NCBI GenBank assembly: GCA_910588855.1
Contig: CAJUSR010000005.1
Coordinates: 179,635-243,634, forward strand
Direction: 5' to 3'
DNA length: 64,000 bases
DNA from: an uncultured Kineothrix sp.
GTDB lineage: Bacteria; Bacillota; Clostridia; Lachnospirales; Lachnospiraceae
Position numbers and translations under genes: made by a program. Of this stretch, positions 50,660-58,885 are shown piece by piece. The notes under the pieces were generated by a model. That model had not been told where the DNA came from. It ran no database searches and worked only from the letters and a program-made list of their open reading frames with translations. Within the stretch, counting starts at the first letter, position 1. Each line of letters opens with the position of its first letter.

Positions 50660-51136
50660 ATGCAGGAGGAAGTAACACAGAAAACAATCGCCCTTGTGAT
50701 TAAGACCACAAAATTAGACGCCAATGTGCTGAAAGCCGCAATGAGGATGTACTTAAACCACCGAAAGCAGAAGGCACAGAAAACGCATGGAAAAACATCT
50801 GTGAAAAAGCTCGTTGGCGGGGGCATGGGGGTTTCGTCCATTGAAGTCACTGACGGCAACATCAAATCTTTTGAGCGTGTGGCGAAAAAGTACAATGTTG
50901 ATTTTGCCGTAAAGAAAGACAAGACATGCGAACCGCCGAAATATTTGGTCTTTTTTAAGGGCAAAGATGCCGATGCGGTAGCGCAGGCATTCAAGGAATT
51001 TGTTTATGGTAATGAGAAGAAGAAAGGAAAAGTTTCCGTAAGGGAGAAATTAAAGCGTTTCAAGGACGCAGTATCGCAGGACAAGAACCGGGAACGGAGC
51101 CGGGAGAAAAACAAGGACAGGGGGCAGAGCCTATGA
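50660..51136 (+). CDS. PcfB-family conjugation accessory protein (DUF3801)
   Basis: 158 residues. Starts MQEEVTQKTIALVIKTTKLDANVLKAAMRMYL and ends in a strongly basic tail (RERSREKNKDRGQSL). PcfB of pCF10-type systems helps bring the relaxase-DNA complex to the coupling protein; here its last codons overlap the coupling-protein gene (ATGA). Start ATG 50660 with AAGGAGG upstream. Confidence 0.88.
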   Translation: MQEEVTQKTIALVIKTTKLDANVLKAAMRMYLNHRKQKAQKTHGKTSVKKLVGGGMGVSSIEVTDGNIKSFERVAKKYNVDFAVKKDKTCEPPKYLVFFKGKDADAVAQAFKEFVYGNEKKKGKVSVREKLKRFKDAVSQDKNRERSREKNKDRGQSL

Positions 51137-52998
51137 GCAATATCGTAAACGGCATAGCCAAAGACTTAAAAGCCATTCCGAAGAACCTCAAGGCAAAGAC
51201 CGGGAATCTGGATAAAAAGAAACTTGTCCTGATGAACCTTCCTTATGTGCTTGCCGGATACTTTTGTGACAAAATAGCGTGGCTGTGGCGGGTATCGCCG
51301 GGGCAGGACGCTTCCGCAAAGATGATGGCGGTCATGGCGGGGATGGAGGATTTATTTTCCAATCCATTGCCAAGTTTTTACCCGAAAGACCTGCTGATCG
51401 GGGTGTGCTGTGGGATTGCATTAAGGCTTCTGGTGTATTTCAAAGCGAAGAATGCCAAGAAATTCCGGCAGGGTGTGGAGTACGGTTCGGCACGTTGGGG
51501 AAATGCGAAGGACATCGAGCCATATATGGATTCGGAGTTTGAGAACAATATCCTCCTGACGCAGACGGAAAGGCTGATGATGTCAGGCAGACCGAAACAG
51601 CCGAAGTACGCAAGGAATAAAAATATCCTTGTCATCGGTGGCTCCGGTTCGGGCAAAACGAGGTTTTTTGTAAAACCGAACCTGATGCAGCTTCATAGCT
51701 CGTATGTTGTCACAGACCCGAAAGGGACAGTGCTGGTAGAGTGCGGAAAGATGCTGAAAAAGGGCGGCTATAAGATAAAAGTCCTCAATACCATAAACTT
51801 TGCAAAGTCCATGCACTACAATCCTTTCGCCTATCTTCGGAGCGAAAAGGACATTTTGAAACTCGTGAACACGATTATTGTCAATACCAAAGGGGAGGGG
51901 CAGCAATCCGGTGAGGATTTCTGGGTGAAAGCGGAAAAACTGTATTACACGGCTCTTATTGCCTACATCTGGTACGAAGCCCCGGAGGGAGAACAGAATT
52001 TCGCCATGCTGATCGATCTGATTGACGCAAGCGAAGCAAGGGAAGATGACGAGAATTTTAAAAACGCCGTTGACCTTCTGTTTGATGAACTGGAGGAAAA
52101 AGACCCTAATCATTTCGCTGTCCGCCAATATAAAAAATACAAGCTTGCGGCGGGCAAGACAGCTAAATCTATTCTGATTAGCTGCGGCGCAAGGTTAGCG
52201 CCATTCGACATAAAAGAGCTGCGTGACCTGATGGAGTATGACGATCTGGAGCTTGACACGCTCGGAGAGCAGAAAACAGCATTGTTCGTCATCATTTCAG
52301 ATACGGACGCCACTTTTAATTTCGTGGTGTCAATCATGTATTCACAGCTCTTTAACCTGCTCTGCGACAAGGCGGATGATGTGTATAACGGAAGGCTCCC
52401 GGTTCATGTCAGGATGTTACTTGATGAGTTTGCGAACATCGGGCAGATTCCGCAGTTTGAAAAGCTGATTGCCACAATCCGGAGCAGGGAAATATCAGCA
52501 TCTATTATTTTGCAGTCAAAGTCACAGCTTAAAGCGATTTACAAGGACAACGCTGACACAATCGAAGGGAATTGTGACACTACCTTATTCCTCGGAGGGA
52601 AAGAAAAGACTACTTTAAAAGACCTTGAGGACGTTTTAGGGAAGGAAACGATAGACCTTTACAATACCTCGGATACAAGGGGTACGTCGCAGTCCTACGG
52701 TCTGAACTATCAAAAGACCGGGAAGGCGCTTATGAGCCAGGACGAGATTGCGGTCATGGACGGTGGGAAATGTATCATGCAGCTTAGAGGTGTCAGACCA
52801 TTCTTCTCGGATAAATTCGATATAACGAAGCATGGCAGGTACAAGGAGCTGTCCGATTATGACCAGAAAAACGCCTTTGACATTGAGGACTATGTGAAGC
52901 ATCTGCACCACATGAAAGTCACTCCAAATACAGAGGTGGACGAAGCCTTTGACTGTGGGGAAGTCAGCGGGCAGGAGAATGATTCCCCGGACAACTGA
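51133..52998 (+). CDS. VirD4/TraG-like type IV coupling ATPase (PcfC)
   Basis: 621 residues. Two N-terminal hydrophobic segments (about 35-55 and 77-95), then the hexameric ATPase: Walker A GGSGSGKTRFFVKPN (about 172-186), VTDPKG, Walker B MLLDEFANIGQIP (about 427-439) and the SQ..L-type sensor (IILQSKSQLK). It links the relaxase-bound DNA to the mating channel at the membrane. Starts at ATG 51133 overlapping pcfB. Confidence 0.94.
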   Translation: MSNIVNGIAKDLKAIPKNLKAKTGNLDKKKLVLMNLPYVLAGYFCDKIAWLWRVSPGQDASAKMMAVMAGMEDLFSNPLPSFYPKDLLIGVCCGIALRLLVYFKAKNAKKFRQGVEYGSARWGNAKDIEPYMDSEFENNILLTQTERLMMSGRPKQPKYARNKNILVIGGSGSGKTRFFVKPNLMQLHSSYVVTDPKGTVLVECGKMLKKGGYKIKVLNTINFAKSMHYNPFAYLRSEKDILKLVNTIIVNTKGEGQQSGEDFWVKAEKLYYTALIAYIWYEAPEGEQNFAMLIDLIDASEAREDDENFKNAVDLLFDELEEKDPNHFAVRQYKKYKLAAGKTAKSILISCGARLAPFDIKELRDLMEYDDLELDTLGEQKTALFVIISDTDATFNFVVSIMYSQLFNLLCDKADDVYNGRLPVHVRMLLDEFANIGQIPQFEKLIATIRSREISASIILQSKSQLKAIYKDNADTIEGNCDTTLFLGGKEKTTLKDLEDVLGKETIDLYNTSDTRGTSQSYGLNYQKTGKALMSQDEIAVMDGGKCIMQLRGVRPFFSDKFDITKHGRYKELSDYDQKNAFDIEDYVKHLHHMKVTPNTEVDEAFDCGEVSGQENDSPDN

Positions 52999-53005
52999 AT
53001 AGCGG

Positions 53006-53028
53006 CTTCTGGACATAATGTCCAGAAG
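53006..53028. repeat. Element palindrome, copy 3
   Basis: The most symmetrical copy: CTTCTGGACA, spacer TAA with TGTCCAGAAG, starting 8 bp past the coupling-protein stop. Confidence 0.85.
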
Positions 53029-53304
53029 TGCAGAAAAGACAACTGAATATGGAACTGTAAACCAGCCACCGATTTCCGTATAAAAGACCGGAAATCAGGA
53101 AACGGAGTTTTGATTGTATTTGGGAAAACATAAAAATAAGACACCCGGCACAGCCTATCGCCAAACAGAATGTACCGGATGCCCGCATGGGTTCTCCCAA
53201 AGGATTTCCCTGCCCTTATTTTACCACAAAGGGCGGGGAATTTACATATCAAAGCTCTTTCTTTATCAAAAAATCAATTTTAAGGAAAGAAAGAGGTAAA
53301 AAAT
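53029..53304. other. Structured gap before the Maff2 gene
   Basis: Holds two hairpins: GATTTCCG / CGGAAATC (about 53072-53096) and a 12-bp stem TTCCCTGCCCTT / AAGGGCGGGGAA (53206-53240). Neither has a clean T run. No gene is supported here; short frames at 53114 and 53187 lack ribosome sites. It probably is a leader that sets the level of the pilin-like gene. Confidence 0.45.
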
Positions 53305-53520
53305 ATGAGTTTCTTCACAACAGCAGTTACAGGATTAAAGACAGTCGTTACAGCAATCGGCGCAGGCGTGGCAGTATGGGGCGTTATCAATCTGCTTGAG
53401 GGATATGGAAATGATAATCCGGGCGCAAAAAGCCAGGGCATTAAACAGTTGATGGCAGGCGGAGGCATTGTAATCGTGGCGCAGACGGTGATTCCACAGC
53501 TTACAACACTGTTCTCATAA
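53305..53520 (+). CDS. Maff2-family protein (VirB2/pilin-like)
   Basis: 71 residues with two hydrophobic stretches (about 5-28 and 46-64) separated by a short polar loop (EGYGNDNPGAKSQG). This is the Maff2 family of clostridial conjugative elements, positioned where VirB2 (prepilin) lies in type IV systems. Probably a membrane protein of the mating channel. Start ATG 53305 with AAAGAAAGAGG upstream. The next gene begins 3 bp after its stop. Confidence 0.85.
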   Translation: MSFFTTAVTGLKTVVTAIGAGVAVWGVINLLEGYGNDNPGAKSQGIKQLMAGGGIVIVAQTVIPQLTTLFS

Positions 53521-53523
53521 TTC

Positions 53524-54396
53524 ATGGGCGCAATCATTGACAAAATCACTGAATTTATAAAGGAGATGCTGCAGGGGTGGGTGCTTGACAACCTCGGCAC
53601 GATGTTCACGGACGTAAATACAAAAGTGGGCGAGATTGCCGGGGAAGTCGGGCAGACACCCAGCGCATGGAATGGGAGCATTTTTTCCATGATCCGAAAC
53701 CTTTCAGAGAATGTCATGATTCCCATAGCGGGGCTTATCATCAGCGCAATTTTATGTTATGAGCTGATAACGATGGTAATGGACAAAAACAACATGCACG
53801 AGGTAGGGAGCGAGTTTTTCTTCCGCTACCTCGTGAAAGCGTGTGTTGCAGTTATGCTTTTAAGCAAAACTTTTGACATCACAATGGCAGTATTCGATGT
53901 GGGCAACCATATCGTGACAAATGCGGCGGGTGTCATATCAGGCTCTACGAGCATTGATGTGACAACTACGCTGACTACCATGTTCAACAACCAGCTTTCC
54001 ACTATGGGCATTGGCGAACTGATCGGGCTTGGGATAGAAACCATGATTGTCAGCCTGTGCATGAAGATCATGTCCGTCCTTATCACCGTCGTTTTATATG
54101 GGCGCATGATAGAGATTTACCTTTATATATCAGTGGCACCCGTCCCCTTTGCGACTTTGAGCAACCGGGAATGGGGCAGCATCGGGAACAATTACATCAA
54201 GGGGCTTTGCGCTCTGGCGTTTCAGGGGTTCTTCATCATGGTATGTGTCGGCATTTATTCCGTACTCGTTGCCAGTGTTGCGGTTGCCAGCAATCTGCAC
54301 ACGGCATTGTGGTCGGTGGCGGCATACACCGTTATCCTCTGCTTCAGCCTTTTCAAGACAGGCTCCCTTGCGAAATCAGTGCTGAACGCACATTAA
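53524..54396 (+). CDS. VirB6/TrbL-like conjugation membrane protein
   Basis: 290 residues with about six helices (about 60-80, 101-120, 173-200, 205-225, 240-262, 266-282) and an amphipathic N-terminus. The pattern and its place between a Maff2 gene and PrgI fit the polytopic VirB6-like channel subunit (CD1112-type). No ribosome site is evident at ATG 53524, which starts 3 bp after the Maff2 stop, so translation is probably coupled. Confidence 0.85.
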   Translation: MGAIIDKITEFIKEMLQGWVLDNLGTMFTDVNTKVGEIAGEVGQTPSAWNGSIFSMIRNLSENVMIPIAGLIISAILCYELITMVMDKNNMHEVGSEFFFRYLVKACVAVMLLSKTFDITMAVFDVGNHIVTNAAGVISGSTSIDVTTTLTTMFNNQLSTMGIGELIGLGIETMIVSLCMKIMSVLITVVLYGRMIEIYLYISVAPVPFATLSNREWGSIGNNYIKGLCALAFQGFFIMVCVGIYSVLVASVAVASNLHTALWSVAAYTVILCFSLFKTGSLAKSVLNAH

Positions 54397-54420
54397 AAAT
54401 ATCAGGAAAGGAAAATGTTT

Positions 54421-54825
54421 ATGGCAATATCAGTGGCAGTGCCGAAAAATCTGAGCGGCATCAAGACAAAGGTGGCGATGAACCTTACGAAACGCCAGCT
54501 TGTCTGCTTTGGCAGCGCCGCAGCGGTGGGCATACCATTTTATCTTGTGACAAAAGGGGTATTGGGTACGCAGGCATCGGCGCTCATTATGGTAGCCCTT
54601 ATGCTGCCATTCTTTTTTTTGGCAATGTATGAAAAAGACGGTTTCCCGGCGGAGAAGATACTGTACTTTATGGTGCGGCAGAAGATACTCACGCCGGGGA
54701 TTCGTCCTTATAAATCGGAAAACCTCTACAAGCAGTTGGAGGAAAGGGAAAAAATGAAGAAGGAGGTGCGTTACCTTGAAGAAAAAGCCGCAGGCAAGAG
54801 AAAACAAGCCGAAAGCGGGGCTTAA
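54421..54825 (+). CDS. PrgI-family (VirB3-like) conjugation protein
   Basis: 134 residues. Begins AISVAVPKNLSGIKTKVAMNLTKRQLVCF, then two tight membrane helices (about 32-50 and 54-72) and a long charged C-terminus. PrgI/VirB3 proteins tether VirB4 to the membrane. ATG 54415 six bases earlier is also possible; 54421 gives better spacing from AGGAAAGG. Overlaps the VirB4 gene by about 50 bp. Confidence 0.87.
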   Translation: MAISVAVPKNLSGIKTKVAMNLTKRQLVCFGSAAAVGIPFYLVTKGVLGTQASALIMVALMLPFFFLAMYEKDGFPAEKILYFMVRQKILTPGIRPYKSENLYKQLEEREKMKKEVRYLEEKAAGKRKQAESGA

Positions 54826-57241
54826 TTTTTCAGAAAAGAAAAGGCTGAGGGAGTTAAAAAGCACCCTTGCCGGGAGTGACAAAAAGCAGGAAAAGCCGGA
54901 CACGGCGCAGAAAACGATCACATTTAAAAAGATGTACCGGGACGGTATCTGTCAGGTGGCTTCCGATTACTATACAAAGATGGTTGAATTTTTTGACATC
55001 AACTATGACCTTCTGGAGATTGAAGATCAGGGGGAGATTTTAGAGCAGTACAGCAGGCTCATCAATTACTTTGACCCGTCCATACGGTTCGAGCTGTTCT
55101 TATTCAATAGGCAGGTCAATGAGCAGACTTTGACAGACCAGTTTGACATACCCTTGCAGGGCGATGATTTTGACGATATTCGTGAGGAATACAGAACGAT
55201 GCTGCAGAAACAGTCGGCAAAGGGAAACAACGGGATTATCAAGTCAAAATATCTGATATTTGGTATTGAGTGCAAAGGGTATCGGGAAGCAAAGGCGAAA
55301 TTGTCCAGTATTGAAGCCGATGTTATCAAGAACTTCCTGAACCTCGGCACCCACGCCAGAAGCCTTGACGGGAAGGAACGCCTGCGAATCCTGCATGAAT
55401 ATTTCAATCAGGACACAATGGAGCCTTTCCGTTTTTCATTTAAGGAATTATCAGAGTCGGGAAAGAGCGTAAAGGATTATATAGCGCCGCCGGGCTTTGA
55501 CTTCCGCTATCCGAGCCGCTTCAAGTCGGGGAAGATGTACGGGAGCGTCCATTTCCTTGATATTATTGCGCCGAGGTTCAATGACGAGCTGTTAAAAAAG
55601 CTGCTGGACATTGATGACAACATCACGGTCACGCTGCATATGCAGACGATGGACCCGGTAAAGGCAATCAAGATGTTAAAAGGGGCGCTTACGAACATTC
55701 AGAAAATGAAAATTGAGGAGCAGAAAAAGGCGGTGAGGTCAGGTTATGACATGGATATTCTTCCGACAGACATCATCACCTACGAAAGAGACACGCTGGA
55801 GCTGCTTGACGATCTGAACACAAGCAACCAGAAAATCATCAAAATGACATTCCTCATTACCTGCTATGGCAGGAGCAAAAAAGCACTTGAAAACATCACC
55901 CAGAGGGTATCCGGCATTATCCAGCAGGCAAACTGCAACTTACGGTGTTTACAGTACCTTCAGGAGCAGGGGCTTATGGCATCAGCGCCGATTGGCTGCA
56001 ACGATACGGGCATTGAAAGGGTGCTTACCACAAAAAGTACAGCGATTTTAGTGCCTTTCTGTACGCAGGAATTATTCATGCCTGCTCCGGCAATCTATTA
56101 CGGTCTGAATGCTCTTTCCAACAACATGATTATGGCAGACAGAAAGAGGCTTAGGACACCAAACGGAGTAATCCTCGGCACACCCGGTTCCGGGAAATCA
56201 TTCAGCGCAAAGAGGGAGATTTTATCCTGTTTCCTTATGACAAAAGACGATGTGATCGTCTGTGACCCGGAGGGAGAATATTTTGCCCTTGTGGGTGCGC
56301 TGCATGGGCAGGTAGTGCGGCTTGCGACAAACTCAAAGGACTACCTAAACCCGATGGACATTCAGCTCTCCCATAAGAACGACAAGGAAGCGTTAAAGCT
56401 GAAATCAGACTTTATCATAACGCTGTGTGACCTGATAGCCGGAGGGAAGGACGGTCTTGAAAATGACGAGAAAGGCATTATCGACACCTGCATCAAGCAT
56501 ATCTATGATAGGTATTTCAAAGAGCCGAAGCCGGAGAATATGCCGCTTTTGGAGGATTTATATAATGCGCTGTTAAAGTATGAGCCGAGGGACGTTGCGC
56601 CGGAGATGCAGAAAGAAGCAAAGCAGAAGGCGGTGCGGATCGCTAACAGCCTTGTCTTATATGTGCATGGCTCGCAGAATTATTTCAATCACCATACAAA
56701 CGTGGATTCAAAAAACCGTATCATGTGCTTCGACATCAGGGATCTGGGGAACCAGCTCAAAGAGCTTGGAATGTTAATCGTGCAGGATGCAGTCTGGAAC
56801 AGGGTGTCGCAGAACCGTGAAAGGAAGGTTGCCACAAGGTACTACTGTGATGAGTTCCATTTGCTTTTAAAGGAAAGGCAGACTGCCATTTACAGCGTGG
56901 AGATTTGGAAAAGATTCCGTAAATGGGGCGGCATACCGACAGGTCTGACACAGAATGTAGGCGATTTTTTGAAATCAGAGGAGATCGAGGGGATTCTTGG
57001 CAACTCTGATTTTGTTTATCTGCTGAACCAGAACGCAAAAGACCAGACGATACTTGCCGACAAGTTAGGGCTTTCAGAAAAACAGCTTGCCCATGTGACC
57101 AACTCCGAACCGGGAAGCGGGCTTATCCTCTTTGACAACGTGGTTATCCCATTCGTGGATAAGTACCCTGCTGATACGAAAACTTTTGCAATTATGAACA
57201 CTAGACCCGAAGAATCAGTCAGGCAGGAGGAAACGGATTGA
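54776..57241 (+). CDS. VirB4-like type IV secretion ATPase
   Basis: 821 residues from TTG 54776 with GGAGG seven bases upstream. A basic N-terminus leads to the VirB4 N-domain and then the motor: Walker A ILGTPGSGKSFSAKREIL (about 466-483), VCDPEGEY, and Walker B RYYCDEFHLLL. It powers assembly of the mating channel and substrate passage at the inner face of the membrane. The stop overlaps the start of the radical SAM gene. Confidence 0.93.
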   Translation: MKKKPQARENKPKAGLNFSEKKRLRELKSTLAGSDKKQEKPDTAQKTITFKKMYRDGICQVASDYYTKMVEFFDINYDLLEIEDQGEILEQYSRLINYFDPSIRFELFLFNRQVNEQTLTDQFDIPLQGDDFDDIREEYRTMLQKQSAKGNNGIIKSKYLIFGIECKGYREAKAKLSSIEADVIKNFLNLGTHARSLDGKERLRILHEYFNQDTMEPFRFSFKELSESGKSVKDYIAPPGFDFRYPSRFKSGKMYGSVHFLDIIAPRFNDELLKKLLDIDDNITVTLHMQTMDPVKAIKMLKGALTNIQKMKIEEQKKAVRSGYDMDILPTDIITYERDTLELLDDLNTSNQKIIKMTFLITCYGRSKKALENITQRVSGIIQQANCNLRCLQYLQEQGLMASAPIGCNDTGIERVLTTKSTAILVPFCTQELFMPAPAIYYGLNALSNNMIMADRKRLRTPNGVILGTPGSGKSFSAKREILSCFLMTKDDVIVCDPEGEYFALVGALHGQVVRLATNSKDYLNPMDIQLSHKNDKEALKLKSDFIITLCDLIAGGKDGLENDEKGIIDTCIKHIYDRYFKEPKPENMPLLEDLYNALLKYEPRDVAPEMQKEAKQKAVRIANSLVLYVHGSQNYFNHHTNVDSKNRIMCFDIRDLGNQLKELGMLIVQDAVWNRVSQNRERKVATRYYCDEFHLLLKERQTAIYSVEIWKRFRKWGGIPTGLTQNVGDFLKSEEIEGILGNSDFVYLLNQNAKDQTILADKLGLSEKQLAHVTNSEPGSGLILFDNVVIPFVDKYPADTKTFAIMNTRPEESVRQEETD

Positions 57242-58143
57242 AAGTAGGGCTGATTGACGTAGATGGACATAATTTCCCTAACCTCTGCCTGATGAAGCTA
57301 TCCGCTTGCCATAAGGCAAGGGGAGATATGGTGGAATGGTACGACAAAAACAAGTGGTATGACCTTGTTTATATGAGCAGGGTATTCACTGACACCTATT
57401 CAAAAGATTACGAAGGCAACGTAAAGGCTTACCATGTTATAAAAGGCGGCACCGGATACGGTCTTGACAATAAGCTGCCGGACATTGTGGAGCATACGCA
57501 CCCGGACTATGGGCTGTATCCGCAGTTTGCGGGAACCGCTTACGGTTTCCTCTCAAGGGGATGCCCTCGTGGGTGCGGCTTCTGTATCGTTGGGGAAAAG
57601 GAGGGAAGAAAGACGGAGGCGGTGGCTGACCTTTCCGAATTTTGGGGCGGCGAAAAGGAAATTAAGCTCTTAGACGCAAATATTTTAGCCTGTCCCGATT
57701 GGGAGCGGCTCTTAGGGCAGCTTGCGGACAGCGGCGCAACCGTTGATTTTACGCAGGGGCTTGATGTGCGGCTCATCACACCGGAGAAAGTGGCGGCTCT
57801 CAACCGGATAAAAACAAAAATGCTGCATTTCGCATGGGATAACCCGGAAGATGACTTGATACCATTTTTTCAGAGATTTTTGGAACATACAGCCGTAAAG
57901 GACAAGCGGAAAAGGCGTGTCTATGTGCTTACCAACTATGGAAGTACCCATGAGCAGGATTTATACCGCATTTATGCCCTGCGGGATATGGGGTATGACC
58001 CGTATGTGATGATCTATGAAAAGCCGACAGCGCCGGAGGAAACAAGAAAGATGCAGAGGTGGGTAAACAATAAGTGGCTGTTCCACTCTGTAAAAGATTT
58101 TAAGGATTATGTTCCAAGCGGTTATCGGAAAAAAGGTCAGTGA
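57238..58143 (+). CDS. Radical SAM protein carried by the conjugative element
   Basis: 301 residues from TTG 57238, which overlaps the VirB4 stop. The N-terminus KVGLIDVDGHNFPNLCLMKLSACHKARGD resembles the B12-binding-like start seen in some radical SAM proteins, and the cluster motif CxxxCxxC is CPRGCGFC (about 112-119) within FLSRGCPRGCGFCIVGEKEG. The rest follows a partial TIM barrel (IKLLDANILACPDWERLL, FTQGLDVRLI). No SPASM cysteines. Reaction unknown. Such genes recur between virB4 and a methyltransferase in related elements, which suggests a linked function, perhaps DNA or RNA modification. Confidence 0.85.
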   Translation: MKVGLIDVDGHNFPNLCLMKLSACHKARGDMVEWYDKNKWYDLVYMSRVFTDTYSKDYEGNVKAYHVIKGGTGYGLDNKLPDIVEHTHPDYGLYPQFAGTAYGFLSRGCPRGCGFCIVGEKEGRKTEAVADLSEFWGGEKEIKLLDANILACPDWERLLGQLADSGATVDFTQGLDVRLITPEKVAALNRIKTKMLHFAWDNPEDDLIPFFQRFLEHTAVKDKRKRRVYVLTNYGSTHEQDLYRIYALRDMGYDPYVMIYEKPTAPEETRKMQRWVNNKWLFHSVKDFKDYVPSGYRKKGQ

Positions 58144-58171
58144 GTCTGACCTTATGGAAGGGGGAAGGCAG

Positions 58172-58882
58172 ATGGAAGAAAAAGCTGCAGCCGTATGTGC
58201 CGGGGGAAGGGCTATTTTATACCATGCTGATTTTTTAAGGATTGCGGGCGGCATGAAAGATGAAAGTGTGGATATGGTCTTTACTGACCCGCCGTTTGAG
58301 CTGACAGGTGGCGGCATGAAGAAGGGAAAGCTGCTCTATGAGGGCGGCGAGGTCTTCCAGAACTTCGGATTCAGCACGAAGGATATAAATTTTAAGGACT
58401 GGGTGCCGCAGGTGTATCGGATATTAAAAAGGGAGCGGTATTTTTATGTGATGTCCAATGACAGGAATCTCTTTCCTTTACATGATGCCTGCACTGCAAG
58501 CGGCTTCAAGTTCTGTGAATTATTGGTGATGGACAAGAAAATGACTGTACCCTCAACGTATTATCCCAAACGGGCAGAATTTATCCTCATGTACCGAAAA
58601 GGAAATTACCGAAAGGCACATTTTTCCGGATCAACGGTGATAGAAACAAGGATTCCCAGAGGAAAGGAAAAACGTCACCCGACAGAAAAGCCAGTGCCGA
58701 TGATAGAGCATCTGGTAAGGTGTTCCACGCTTGAAAACGAGGTATGCCTTGACCCGTTCATGGGGAGCTGCTCTGCAGGGGAAGCGTGTATAAAAAATGG
58801 CAGGGGATTTATCGGCGTGGAAAAGGAAAGAAGGTGGTTTGAGGCTTCACAAGGCAGAATAAAAAATTTGGAGGTTAAGTGA
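58172..58882 (+). CDS. Adenine/cytosine-N DNA methyltransferase (beta-type)
   Basis: 236 residues from ATG 58172 (GGGGGAAGG upstream); the frame reaches back to 58109 inside the previous gene. Motif IV DPPF lies at about 44-47 (VFTDPPFELTGGG), before the SAM motif DPFMGSCSAGEACIKNG near the C-terminus: the permuted beta order of N6-adenine/N4-cytosine enzymes. The usual FxGxG is FMGSC here, a small deviation. HPTEKPVPMIEHLV precedes it as in many DNA MTases. No restriction gene is adjacent, so an orphan enzyme, perhaps protecting the element in new hosts. Confidence 0.88.
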   Translation: MEEKAAAVCAGGRAILYHADFLRIAGGMKDESVDMVFTDPPFELTGGGMKKGKLLYEGGEVFQNFGFSTKDINFKDWVPQVYRILKRERYFYVMSNDRNLFPLHDACTASGFKFCELLVMDKKMTVPSTYYPKRAEFILMYRKGNYRKAHFSGSTVIETRIPRGKEKRHPTEKPVPMIEHLVRCSTLENEVCLDPFMGSCSAGEACIKNGRGFIGVEKERRWFEASQGRIKNLEVK

Positions 58883-58885
58883 TTG

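Noticed and set aside
53114..53299. Small open frame before the Maff2 gene
   Set aside because: Crosses two hairpins, starts without a ribosome site and has no protein-like pattern.
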